DNA of 12,582 nucleotides from the NCBI GenBank assembly GCA_027596075.1, contig JADGJC010000647.1, positions 1-12,582 of the forward strand, in the 5' to 3' direction. Below, piece after piece: positions 1 to 8,456 of this stretch (its first letter is position 1; each line of letters opens with the position of its first letter). The notes beneath the pieces were generated by a model. That model had not been told where the DNA came from and did no database searches. It worked only from the letters and a program-made list of their open reading frames with translations. Source of the DNA: Rhizophlyctis rosea. Lineage: Eukaryota > Chytridiomycota > Chytridiomycetes > Rhizophlyctidales > Rhizophlyctidaceae. The translations under genes and the position numbers were made by a program.

Positions 1-1019
1 TTCGTACAACACCGCAAGACTATTGACCGATATGAGCGTGTTTGGATGGTCCTCCCCAAGCACCCGCCTCCTCCTCTCCAAACAATCCAAGTGCAGCGGT
101 TCCGCCCTAATGTAATCTCCCTGATCATGGTACAGTCTGCCAAGACTCTGGAGCCACCTGGCATGTTCGACCTCTTCACCGGCCAGTTCCGTTGCTTCGA
201 TGTGAGCCAGAAGTTCCGTAACCATCCAGGAGTAGAGGATATCGAACACGACACGATCAAGTTGAGTGAATCCGATAAGGGCACGGGTCGCATTGTGGAT
301 GGCCAGTTCGTCTTCCGCTTTGTATGCCTGACTGTTTGCGGAGTTGACTGTGCTGAGCATTTTGTAGAAAGTGCCAGGGTGGGCTCGCAGTGAATTACGA
401 AAAGTCGGGATATGATTTGGAGGGATGCTGATGGCAAATTCCGATTTCGTGTCGACGCATGTGTACAGTTCGAAAACGCACCTAGACCGATGGAAGTGAA
501 GAATAACGATGTTAGCAGCCCACCCCTTGTGCGACAAGAGGGAATAGAGGCTCACCAAGCTCTTGTCAAAGTAATGGGATGATCCCATGGGGAGAGGATC
601 ATGACCATGTTACCCAACTTTTCAATCGCATTCCTGAACGTCCCAGACCACCACTCGAAAGGCTTTGTCGATGTGTCGTGTTGTGAGTTTGAGAACAGGT
701 CGGACCAGATGATGACGTCCGAATGGTTCAAGCGGTTGAAGTGATGTTTGACAGCGTCAATGGTGTCGAGAAAAGGGTATGCCCAAGCATGGCTGATGAA
801 ACAGGTGGCGGTTCCGACCATGGGCGAAGCTTTGTCGAGCAGATGTTCGCACACGGATTTAGTTGTATCGGGTTTGACATATTGGTTGCACACTTGGGTG
901 GTTGTCAAGCCATGTAGGGCCGCTCTCCCACGACATTGGTCAACGAAAGTATCCAAATATTCCAACCTCACCCCATACAGTGAGAATTGGTCTAACCCTG
1001 TGTGGGGGATGGCTGTCAT
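1..1019 (-). CDS. Kinesin-light-chain-like TPR protein with N-terminal TIR-like 'SHAW' domain (partial at the left edge)
   Basis: Two exons are seen. Exon 1 is 1019-556 and exon 2 is 481-1, running off the window. Splicing at GTGAGC (555) and CTAG (482) turns an apparent stop into the unbroken motif TRAWCVFEL. At least 315 residues are visible. Residues 73-90 read CFISHAWAYPFLDTIDAV, followed by DVIIWSDLFSNSQ (101-113), an SPWDHPI segment (143-149) and RAWCVFEL (153-160). From about residue 257 comes a TPR unit with the kinesin-light-chain signature (LYHDQGDYIRAEPL, then RRRRVLGEDHPNTL). Proteins of this architecture in fungi and oomycetes are usually annotated as kinesin light chain. The 'FISHA' start and the W-C-x-x-E-L motif recall TIR domains, where that Glu can be the NADase residue; this link is inference. 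TPRs suggest a protein-interaction or sensor role. The start is the first Met of the open frame. Confidence 0.85.
482..555 (-). other. Intron of the SHAW-TPR gene (74 bp)
   Basis: It begins GTGAGC and ends GGTCTAG on the minus strand, with a CTAAC branch-site-like motif about 40 nt before the acceptor. Removing it restores the conserved RAWC junction in frame. Confidence 0.85.
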
Positions 1020-1958
1020 CCTTCAGTTTCATACTCGCGGTTGAGGGGGGAGGAGGTTGCGCTGGCACCTTTTGTAAAGAAGCGGTAAAGAAGGAAATGC
1101 TCCTTCCACTCAGCCCTGGTGTGACAGCTTATTCATGTGGCAGAATTTGCCGAGCCTCCATTGTCCAAATGTGACACAAGGGAAATCTGATCACGTGAGG
1201 CACTGCACATGTCTTCAATTAGATATTTAATAAGAGCCTTCAGGAAGGCATGGATGCTTACGTAATTGCAAAGCCATACGCTGTGTCACCACTGCCCACC
1301 TGAACTCCTGCGCGCTTTTAAAACTTGACCACAACCACGGTCCCTCATGGCCAATGTGGTTGATTTCACTGCTCCGCCAGAAGTTGTTGATGCTAGGTAC
1401 GGCCTGTTACTGGCCCCTATTTGAATGGGAATCACGCGATTTATGGGTACTGAAGGGATAATGTGGTAGTAGACTCATTCGGGTGTTCCTATGAGTCATC
1501 CTTGCATGTGTATATATTGCTTCGTTTCGACGAAATTGATGCCCACGAAGCATGCAGAATTCCCGAAAGCGCTGCAGAAACCACAGTCACCGATCTGCGC
1601 AAGAACAGGCAGATTTTCTATTCCAACTGCTCTCTCATTGGTGCGCCATGGGTCCTACGAATACCAAAGCTTTCTCATAAAGGTGGGCAAGAGGTGCTTT
1701 GGCGGCAAGAAAACCCGTCCATATTATGTAGGAGACTTAAGTATAACCCTGTATTTGAGAAAGGTTACCGCCAATGTTGTAAAATTTGCTTGGGGTCGAG
1801 CACCGATAGTGTGAAGCGTATACTCAATCTGCAATAGATACCACTACGCACTTAGTTATCCCCATGGTGCGAGGTCTTATCACTGTGATCAACGTGATTT
1901 GCGAAAAATGATTTGCGGTTATACATGACTGGTGCGGAAGCAGGTTGTTGGTATTGCA
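1020..1958. other. Intergenic region with no supported gene
   Basis: About 0.94 kb between the start of the SHAW-TPR gene and the 3' end of the nuclease-ISG12-like gene, both on the minus strand. It should hold the SHAW-TPR promoter. The only marked motif is a TCACGTGA palindrome at 1191-1198. A 124-codon plus-strand frame (1463-1837) has no recognisable domain or supporting context and I do not call it. Confidence 0.5.
1191..1198. promoter_or_regulatory. TCACGTGA E-box palindrome upstream of the SHAW-TPR gene
   Basis: Perfect 8-bp palindrome within GATCACGTGA, about 170 bp upstream of the minus-strand start at 1019. It matches the core bound by bHLH (Cbf1/USF/TFE-type) factors. Two further copies occur at 3109 and 3327, between other putative defence-like genes. 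Confidence 0.4.
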
Positions 1959-2909
1959 TTACAGTTTTGAGCGAAAATGTGCCCAAGTTGTACTAAGGGC
2001 AGCTACAATGGTGGCTCCTGTCCCAGCAGCAACGGTAAGTGTAGCCAACCCAGCTCCACCAGCCCCTGCACTCTGAAGAACAGCAAAGGCGGTCCCAGCT
2101 CCGACATTGCCTATGAGCGCTTGCGCTGCAGCGGCCGCCAATCCTTTATTGCGAGAATCAATGGAAGAACACCAGCCATCAGTGGAGGAAGGACTCACCA
2201 GCTGCAACACCCCCAGTTGTGAAGCCCACAGTGCTTAGGAACAAGGGTACGCAGGCGACTGCAATTGGTGCTGCCACTGCGCAAGCAGCAATACTGCCAG
2301 CTAGCCGTATGTGACTGCTGCTTATCCAAACTGAGCCTCCTAACTGTATGTAGACACTGAGTCAATTGCTGCCCAGAACTTTGATAGTAACTTCTAGGAC
2401 CTTTCCCATACGTACCTCATCAATCTTAGTGTCTTCAATAGTATTGTCGTCAATCTTATCTCCTGTCTGTACAGGCGTCTGCGATAAATGCAAGGTGGGC
2501 GGTATTGGACCTATCAATTCCTGCCACTCCCCGTTGATGTTGGTACGCCCGTATACTTCGATCGTTGGGTTTTTCGCTGACCAAAGCCGGCTGTACATTT
2601 TCACTTGCTTCTCAACAGCGCAACGACTGCTGGAGGTGCGGATGTAGCGATTTCTTTATCAATTTGACTTCCACAACAAGATGCTTATCCTTGGCCTCGT
2701 TGGCAAAGACAAGGTCCCCGACCCCATATTGAGTATAACCTTCCACAAAGTGCCATTCGTCGGCGATCAACACCGGGAAATTTGGGTCTGGATGCTGAAT
2801 TAGGTAGTCTTTGACATCCCTTTCGTTCTGAAACGAGGTTTTGATGTCCGGAGCCTGAATTGCACGTGTTAACAGTATGCGTACCAGCAATACCATTTGC
2901 ACTTACCAT
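1959..2909 (-). CDS. PD-(D/E)xK nuclease-like domain fused to an IFI6/IFI27 (ISG12)-like C-terminal segment; one frame break
   Basis: Four exons are inferred: 2909-2907 (the ATG alone, before GTAAGT), 2854-2416, 2343-2199 and 2143-1959. The product would be about 256 residues. Residues 45-65 carry GVGDLVF ... VVEVK, the D...ExK pattern of PD-(D/E)xK nucleases (about D48, E63, K65). An Arg/Lys-rich helix and a VEKQVKMYSRLW segment follow. The last 109 residues are small, hydrophobic and Gly/Ala-rich (VGFTTGGVAAG, then VGAGTAFAVLQSAGAGGAG), the hallmark of the Ifi-6-16/ISG12 family of membrane proteins. Exon 2 is 439 nt with phase-0 ends, so it holds one surplus base. The frame change falls near 2650-2660, in A-rich sequence on the coding strand. 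That is either an assembly indel or early decay. An in-frame TAA 17 codons upstream supports the ATG at 2909. The fusion and nuclease role are inferred from motifs only. Confidence 0.7.
2144..2198 (-). other. Intron 3 of the nuclease-ISG12-like gene (55 bp)
   Basis: GTGAGT donor and AATAAAG acceptor on the minus strand. Removal joins GGVAAG to LAAAAAQ in the ISG12-like segment without a stop. Confidence 0.75.
2344..2415 (-). other. Intron 2 of the nuclease-ISG12-like gene (72 bp)
   Basis: GTACGT donor and CATACAG acceptor, both phase 0. It links the nuclease-like exon to the ISG12-like exon; this junction decides whether the two domains are one protein. Confidence 0.6.
2855..2906 (-). other. 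Intron 1 of the nuclease-ISG12-like gene (52 bp)
   Basis: GTAAGT donor directly after the ATG, a TTAAC-type branch site within CTGTTAACAC, and a TTCAG acceptor. Confidence 0.7.
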
Positions 2910-3108
2910 GATTTGGCTGAACTGGAGGTGAGGGACGTTTTCGGTTTCTGCACAAGGTTACAAGAGTCAAACTGAGGGAAGACGGGAAAGTTGGAACATG
3001 GAAGGTGTCATATGAGATGGCTTGTCATAGCTTCACAGACAGGCCAACTGAATTCGGTGCGTCAGATCAAAGCCCCTCTGCAGTGGCTCGGCTAGGTTGT
3101 TGTACCCG

Positions 3109-3116
3109 TCACGTGA
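3109..3116. promoter_or_regulatory. TCACGTGA E-box palindrome
   Basis: Perfect palindrome about 200 bp upstream of the nuclease-ISG12-like start at 2909. Confidence 0.4.
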
Positions 3117-3326
3117 TTTGTGCCACATTGCGCCTGGCGCCACGGGAAGTGAAGTCACTTCTCATCAGAGCGTTCACACCCATGTTCGACTGGGCTAATA
3201 AGTGCTTATGCACACAGTCCGTGTACTTATAACAACACGTAGATCTTTCACGTCGGTTTTTAGATGATGACTGAATCTTAGTACTAACTGAATGCGCCCA
3301 ACCAAATTTCATGAGAGATCAAAAGA

Positions 3327-3334
3327 TCACGTGA
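3327..3334. promoter_or_regulatory. TCACGTGA E-box palindrome
   Basis: Perfect palindrome within GATCACGTGAT, 218 bp from the copy at 3109 and in the same divergent region. Confidence 0.4.
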
Positions 3335-3980
3335 TAGTCAGCGGACACAAAGGAGGCTTTGTGTGGGCCTGCTGGCCACTGGACACTGTTGGTTCGGACA
3401 CATGCCGAGCGGAAGTTTTCGTGATGTTGCTAGCAACTTTCCAGAACTGACTTCTTGCGTTCTCTTTTAATTCCCGACCAAGCAGAATCCTCAAATTTGA
3501 TCCCCAAAGGACTTCAACCTCAGAACCCTTGTGTTGCCATTTCCAACGCTTTGCCTTACAAATAACCAGCACACCTAGCCACAGCGAGCTTTGTTAACCA
3601 GAAGCGACTACAACCCTATCATTATACCTCGTGAAAATGAGGTTGGAAAGCCGTGTTTCTAATAAAAAGCCAGGTTGCAATACTTATCTCTACCATTTTC
3701 CCTTCAAAGAAAGTCACAACGTCGGCACGAACATAGAGCTTTCGCGCCCCACTGGCAATGCTATCAAGCCCAGGTTTCCAAATTACTCGCAGGCTTCATT
3801 TTCCCGTCGATACCCAATGATAACCTCAGTGAACACAGCCTCCGAGCTCTACGGTGGAACGCCATCAACTTTTGCATAGTTCCGCAATAAATCTCATTAA
3901 AGAAAGGCGAATCTATTAGGTGATACTCTTTATTACGCCGATCAGATGTTTATGGTGTTGACTTCCGATTTTTAGCAAGT

Positions 3981-5328
3981 ATGGCTCATGTAGACAAAGT
4001 TATAAAGTTCAAAGTCAGCCCGGACGAGCGCACACTGCAACAAATGCTCTCTTTCGTTAATAGCGATATTTCGCTACATCATTTGGTTTCCAACTTGCAA
4101 GCACGATATCAATTCCTGGATTTCTGCGTTGACCAAATTGAGGCCCACTTGTCCCGATACTTCGACGACTTCTTCGTTGTCCGCCGGGGGTCCATCACCT
4201 CCAAAACAGCTCTTGAGGCAACTGTCGATCTTGACTTGGACTTAGTTCTCTTCGCTACCAATGAGCGCTTCGATTACCAAAAGATAGATGAAGAGGCTGA
4301 AAATGACAGTATCACGAGGGCAGTGATTTTTTCCAATCTGCTCAACGATTTGTACGACACGGTGGTCTACAACAAAGACTCACTGTTCGAGCCTGTGCAG
4401 AAACCGGAGCTGACTCGCAGCTTACCTCTCAGACTTTGTCTTTCGGGTAGAAAGATTGAGGTGGACCTTTTCCTGAAGCTGCTGGGGAAGGATGGCAAAC
4501 TCAGGGGTCTCGGCAAAAGAGATGGAAATGGTGGCAGAGTTTGGGTCGAACAAACGGTCGATCTCAATCCCATCGAAAACGAGAAGCGTTTCTTGACGGA
4601 AGCGCAGCGTTGCGCAATCCTCCTGGTGAAGCATTGGAAACAGGACAGAATGTATGCAGCTTCGGCGCCGCTCAGAGAGTTGAAAGCTGATTGTGAAAAG
4701 GCAGAGAAAGCTCGTGATGACCTTGCACAGCGAACTCCCGTCCAGTTGCAAAAACGGGGGGTCGTGACAGTTAACAAAGAGGTTCCACACCCGGCTGTGG
4801 CCGTTTACCAAAGAGCAAAGAAGAAGGTTGAATCTATTCAAATTAAAATTGAGAAAAAGATCGAAGAACTAGATAGTAAAAATATTCCGAAAAGTTATCA
4901 CCTGGTCCTGGCTATGGAAGCCTCAAAGCCTGAAACCCCGAATGGAAAACCTTTGTATTGCCTACAGGAGCAACTCAGGTGCTGACGACACATCTGAAAC
5001 TTGGAAAACACTCCGCGAGGACATATCCAAATTCGACGAACAAGAGATAGAAACCCTGTGTAATCATCTAAAGCAGTTGAAGGAAGATATATCTGTAGCT
5101 TTCGGTCTCAATACTACTGTGAGTAATGGTGTGAGTTTAAGTATCTTGGAAACGATTTTTAACAAGCAATTTGATTCTTAGGAACAAGCGCGCCCTGTGG
5201 AAATTGCAGCGGGCACAAACGTGGTTAAAGGGGACAAGGGCGGAGAGGTAAATTATGTTCCGGGTCTTCCACAGTGATGGTAAACTGATTCAATCAAGGT
5301 CCAGGCGATTTCCAAGCAAACTACTTAA
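3981..5328 (+). CDS. OAS/CD-NTase-like nucleotidyltransferase (2'-5'-oligoadenylate synthase superfamily), with one probable frame break
   Basis: The first 334 codons (3981-4985) show the Pol-beta-fold nucleotidyltransferase signature. GS at residues 70-71 (RRGSITSKTAL) is followed by a D-x-D pair in DLDLVLF (D85, D87) and a third acidic residue in EVDLF (D162). LLVKHWKQ (215-221) matches the conserved OAS helix that precedes the C-terminal helical domain. Such enzymes make 2'-5' oligoadenylates or cyclic nucleotides as alarm signals. Residues about 230-300 form a Lys/Glu-rich, probably coiled insert before SYHLVLAMEA, where OAS proteins have only a short link. The frame then has to move by one base between about 4905 and 4985 (candidate runs are CCCC at 4936 and AAAA at 4946) to reach a helical C-terminal part. 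Two in-frame introns, 5119-5181 and 5248-5298, lead to a stop at 5326-5328. The start is the first Met, with a complete N-terminal helix ahead of GS. A donor/acceptor pair (4876/4978) could give the same frame change but would delete the conserved SYHLVLAMEA segment. Confidence 0.8.
5119..5181 (+). other. Probable intron of the OAS-like gene (63 bp, or 51 bp from 5131)
   Basis: GTGAGT donors occur at 5119 and 5131. The acceptor TTGATTCTTAG contains the apparent stop of the open frame and is preceded by TTTTTAAC. Both lengths keep frame. Confidence 0.65.
5248..5298 (+). other. Probable intron of the OAS-like gene (51 bp)
   Basis: GTAAAT donor, CTGAT branch-like motif and TCAAG acceptor. It keeps frame and removes an in-frame TGA, leaving a nine-codon last exon that ends TAA. 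Confidence 0.5.
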
Positions 5329-5435
5329 CCAAATGGCACAGAAATCTTGTTGCGGGGCGTGAGGGCGCGTTATAGAAACTTCGGATGCTTATATAGACAA
5401 TTACATAACGAGTTCATCGATTTCGCAAGATGTGT

Positions 5436-5441
5436 AATAAA
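5436..5441 (+). terminator. Candidate poly(A) signal AATAAA
   Basis: Located 108 bp downstream of the predicted OAS-like stop in AT-rich sequence. The hexamer is short and only position supports it. Confidence 0.3.
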
Positions 5442-5882
5442 AGCGACTCAATACCACGAAACATGCTACAAACCCTTCTGGCCCACACGACAGTGCCATT
5501 CTCCATAAAATGAGGATTTTGGGAAAGGACGAGGTTGTTTGGCGTGTCCTGAAGACGGGCAGTCACTGGCTACGTCCAGGTTGCAAATGGGTCTGCACGA
5601 CCAGAGATATCCTCCACTGGTCCACACATCCTCTTGCCCGCCTGGCGCGAGATGATGAACCTCTTTGTGTTGTTTGCGGGAGCTGCGTCACATCCCAACC
5701 GTCACAGCTGCTTCTGATTCCAGCCAGAGGTGTACGTCGACAGAATGCTCAAATTTGTTAAAGATGCCTCGAAGATTTCCAATCGAGTGGTTCACATAGT
5801 ATATACGCATGGGTGGTGTCGGCCGACGGGGTTTTCCTCAGTGGGTATTACCGTACCATCCCACAAGTGTGAATTAGCACCC

Positions 5883-5898
5883 CTCTTGCGCGCAAGAG
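5883..5898. repeat. Perfect 16-bp palindrome CTCTTGCGCGCAAGAG
   Basis: Gapless inverted repeat with 8-bp half sites, 69 bp before the first ATG of the virus-like block. It could be an operator, a junction mark or chance. Confidence 0.45.
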
Positions 5899-5967
5899 CG
5901 TGACCGAAATAAAACCTCGCGGTACTAGCACTACATGCCCCACTTGAGCAGAGCTCCCTCAGTTACG

Positions 5968-6859
5968 ATGAATGGTATGGCAAACGAGCAATTCTACAAC
6001 CGAGAGCTGGTGACGTCGGTGATCGCGCGGGTGCGGCGAACGGGCGGCCTCCCCATCCCCGCGCGGCCGGGTGGCGAATTAAAAACTAAGTAAGTTAGAT
6101 GAAATTAAAGCGTTGATCCTGAATAGGGCGAGCAGAATTGCCGCGATCCGGCGCTCACAGCAGTCAGTTGAAATGCGCAAGTTCGCTGAACTCGACGGAA
6201 GCCTCTTTTACCTCCCTCCGCAATGTCGACTGGAACGTCTCGATGATCTGGAGGAAGAACTCGAGGATGTCCCTGAAGAGGTCTTCCGGCGACTTCCAAG
6301 TCAGCCCACATCCTATATGAAAGGTGCAATCATCGACGTTCGCTGCAAGAGCCGCGAATGTAAAATCCCTACCAGGAGTGTCCGCCCAGACCTCGCGGAT
6401 ATCTTGGATGGCTTGAAAATGTGTCAAATTGCCCCCTGTGAGAAATACAACATTGTGAGCCAACATGAACATATCTCTGTCGAGGCGCGTCAAGTGTACC
6501 TGGAAAGACAAATCAGCGCGTCTGATTTCAAATGTTTACAGCTGCGCGCATTCGCAGGTTACTTCCGGTTCGGTTGCGCGGCACGCGAAGAGACTGGCGA
6601 ACGATTTGACAAGTACATTGATTTGGCGATTGAAAGTATGCGGTACCACCAAGATTGGAGACGTTGTGTTGACACCATCACGATTGCGCAATTGGAACCA
6701 GAAGCATTGTCGTACAGTTGGCATCGAAATTGGAGTCGATGCAAATTACTCAACGCGGAGAAGCTGCAAGAACACAAAGAGCGCCTCGATGTTTTGAGTG
6801 AGTGGGAGGATTATGTTCAAAACCATCCCTTGTTGGCCTGTAAGCCCAAAACTCAATAG
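5968..6859 (+). CDS. RVRR-domain copy 1 leading into an unrecognised 248-codon ORF; frame change between them
   Basis: From ATG 5968 the first 41 codons carry QFYNREL...IARVRRTGGLPI, clearly homologous to the starts of the genes at 6913 and 8578. That frame stops at 6091-6093. The next frame is open from 6083 to a TAG at 6857-6859 and starts with a helical KLSKLDEIKALIL segment. One surplus base in the A5 run at 6081-6085 would join them smoothly. A 37-bp GTAAGT...AATAG intron (6090-6126) would also keep frame, but it is shorter than the other introns. The downstream part is acidic near its start (LDDLEEELEDVPEE) and has paired cysteines (VRCKSRECK; CQIAPC), a few Trp-containing helices and no family I recognise. 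It lacks the second block shared by copies 2 and 3, so the domain may have been attached to a different partner. 53 bp separate it from the next gene. Confidence 0.6.
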
Positions 6860-6912
6860 CCCACACATGGAGCAAAAAAGTGGAAGGTATATGAAATAGG
6901 GACACATCGACG

Positions 6913-7377
6913 ATGAGCGACGCAACGCACACGACATCACTAGAAGAACGCGAAGACCTGTACAGCCGACAGCGGGTCATGACAATTCTCGGGCGCGTGC
7001 GCAGGAGCGGCGGTATCCCGCTGACGGAAGAGAAAAAGTCCCTCCTCATGCGCTTCGCGCAAACGGGAGCAGGACTCCCTCACGTCATAGTTCCGCACGC
7101 TGGCCGGGCGTGGGTTTGTATCTGAAGATCTCTTAAGCGACCCGGAGCGCATGAAGGCAACGTTCAAGGCACTTTCAGTGCCGACGGGAGCAAAGCGCCC
7201 TCGACGCGCACGAACTACACGAGATCATTCCTACTTTACATTGACGGGATAACGGACAAAGAATATGCAGAGGAATACCCCAACATCCCGCGCTTTGAAA
7301 TGCTGGGACTCATCAACGCGATGACGTCCGTTGCGTGGCAGGACAGAAAGACCCAGAAGGCCGCTCAACAAAAGTAG
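6913..7377 (+). pseudogene. RVRR-domain copy 2, two opposing frame shifts
   Basis: It starts at ATG 6913 and reads EDLYSRQRVMTILGRVRR then SGGIPLTEEKK. The frame moves by one base between about 7060 and 7105 into LAGRGFVSEDLL...MKATFKAL. It returns to the first frame near 7215-7237 as LLYIDGITDKEYAEEYPN, ending at TAG 7375-7377. All blocks line up in order with copy 3 (LALRGYV; IVAYLGGLTDEEFATEYPD), so this is one gene with a gain and a loss of a base, not three ORFs. Function is unknown. The TDEEFATEYPDTTRDAIVRL-type block in the family could be a helix-turn-helix (inference). It converges on the minus-strand gene ending at 7407 with 29 bp between. Confidence 0.65.
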
Positions 7378-7406
7378 ACTTGTTGCGGCGACGCGCGGGT
7401 ATGAAA

Positions 7407-8456
7407 CTACAACTCCGCCGGTCTGCCAATCAGCGTCGTCTCGGCAACGCCACGGTAAAGCGGACCATCGGGTGGGCGGTACATCCGCGCAACCATCCGA
7501 GAAACAGCAATGCGGAAGCGGGCCATACCGCGCGCGCGGAGACGTTGCGTTCTTCGTTCCCGCAATCGGACGAGGCGGTAAGCATCCTGGAATTCAGCGG
7601 GCACCCACCGTCGGTCGGAGTGAAAGTACACCCAGCGGTAGGCATTTACCGCGAAATCCGCCCACTCGGAAGCCCGGCGACGGGCCTTGCATTGGAAGCA
7701 ACGAAGATCGTCATCGACCTTCTTTAGCGCCGCCACCAGCATTGGGTCCTTCTGTATGTCCATTCGGCGCTCGTAATCCTCATTCACACAAGGAAAGGCG
7801 ATGCGCATGGCGGTGTGGATGCGGTGATTGTTGCGTAAGTCGGCAACGGGGAGGTGCACCTTCGGCCAATCCTGAACGGTCAACGCGTCTCGCAGAATGC
7901 TCCAAGAAAAGCCGAGTTCGGTGAAATCATCGCGCGGGGAGGTGAGAACTGCGCGGAACACTGCATCCGCTGGAAGAACGTCCAACGAAATGGTAACGGC
8001 AACGAGGTTCTCCTTCACAGGAAGCCGGCCGTTCGCGCGGACAAAGAGCTTACGTAATCTCCGGCCGACGGCCGTCTCGTCATCGTTGGTCACAGTCACC
8101 CACCGGAAACGCTTTCGCCCGCCAGCGCACAGGGTAAGCTTGTTGAAATCTAGTACACGGGCGGCTCTCTCCGGGAGGAATGACTTCCCAATGACACCAA
8201 CCAGGTTCTTTCCTTCACGCCGGACAAGGGGCGCTTGCGGACCGTCAAAGAGGGCGGCAACCGGGCGGTAACTGAAGCTCACGTCGGAGTGTACGGGGAT
8301 GCTGGCGCCGGCGTAGAAGAGGAGTTCCGTTGCGTTGCGGAAGCCGGCGAGCTCCGCCATGCAGGTAAGGTTGGCCGCAAAGTGTTCCATGGGATCGAGG
8401 TAATCGTACATTGTCATTTTGGCAGGATTTTTTGTATGAGCAGACAAAACGCGCAC
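7407..8456 (-). CDS. Unrecognised 349-residue basic protein in the virus-like block
   Basis: A single long open frame on the opposite strand from its neighbours, ending TAG. It is rich in Arg, especially at the C-terminus, with a C-x2-C pair (CFQCKARRR, about residue 253). No transmembrane segment or signal peptide is evident and I recognise no family. Methionines at residues 1, 14 and 16 are all possible starts; MTMYDYLDPMEHF at 14 looks natural. The long intact frame and the tight spacing (29 bp to copy 2, 121 bp to copy 3) support a real gene. The plus-strand frames across it are its antisense shadows. It could be a structural or DNA-binding protein of the element, but nothing in the sequence decides this. 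Confidence 0.7.
   Translation of the reverse strand: MRVLSAHTKNPAKMTMYDYLDPMEHFAANLTCMAELAGFRNATELLFYAGASIPVHSDVSFSYRPVAALFDGPQAPLVRREGKNLVGVIGKSFLPERAARVLDFNKLTLCAGGRKRFRWVTVTNDDETAVGRRLRKLFVRANGRLPVKENLVAVTISLDVLPADAVFRAVLTSPRDDFTELGFSWSILRDALTVQDWPKVHLPVADLRNNHRIHTAMRIAFPCVNEDYERRMDIQKDPMLVAALKKVDDDLRCFQCKARRRASEWADFAVNAYRWVYFHSDRRWVPAEFQDAYRLVRLRERRTQRLRARGMARFRIAVSRMVARMYRPPDGPLYRGVAETTLIGRPAEL

Larger units (their letters stand above)
2910..3980. promoter_or_regulatory. Divergent intergenic region between the nuclease-ISG12-like and OAS-like genes
   Basis: 1.07 kb separates two starts pointing away from each other. No convincing ORF lies inside; short open frames lack domains. It holds two TCACGTGA palindromes (3109-3116, 3327-3334) and AT-rich stretches near each start. 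The 3958-3975 stretch (TTGACTTCCGATTTTTAG) resembles a branch site plus 3' splice site just before the OAS-like ATG. A 5'-UTR intron or an extra upstream exon is therefore possible. Confidence 0.45.
5329..5967. other. Intergenic boundary between the intron-bearing genes and the virus-like block
   Basis: No supported gene. AATAAA at 5436-5441, about 110 bp past the OAS-like stop, could be its poly(A) signal. A perfect 16-bp palindrome lies at 5883-5898. Base composition becomes visibly GC-richer from about 5990. Confidence 0.5.

Noticed and set aside
46..393. 115-codon plus-strand frame
   Set aside because: Antisense to exon 2 of the SHAW-TPR gene, whose TPR signature is unmistakable.
1463..1837. 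124-codon plus-strand frame
   Set aside because: No recognisable domain and overlapped by another frame of similar length; no promoter or homologous context.
2863..2868. CACGTG in intron 1 of the nuclease-ISG12 gene, and another at 8854-8859
   Set aside because: Only the 6-base core, without the flanking T/A of the three promoter copies; the second is inside coding sequence.
3327..3572. 81-codon minus-strand frame in the divergent region
   Set aside because: Short, no domain, and it covers a TCACGTGA site in a likely promoter region.
4367..4841. Minus-strand frames of 136 and 139 codons
   Set aside because: Shadows of the OAS-like coding sequence.
4876..4978. 103-bp intron in the OAS-like gene (GTAAAA...CTCAG)
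   Set aside because: It would keep frame but removes the SYHLVLAMEA segment that matches the OAS C-terminal helix; a one-base shift explains the data better.
7331..7924. 197- and 130-codon plus-strand frames
   Set aside because: They lie antisense to the 349-residue gene and have low-complexity Arg/Pro/Ser composition typical of GC-rich shadows.
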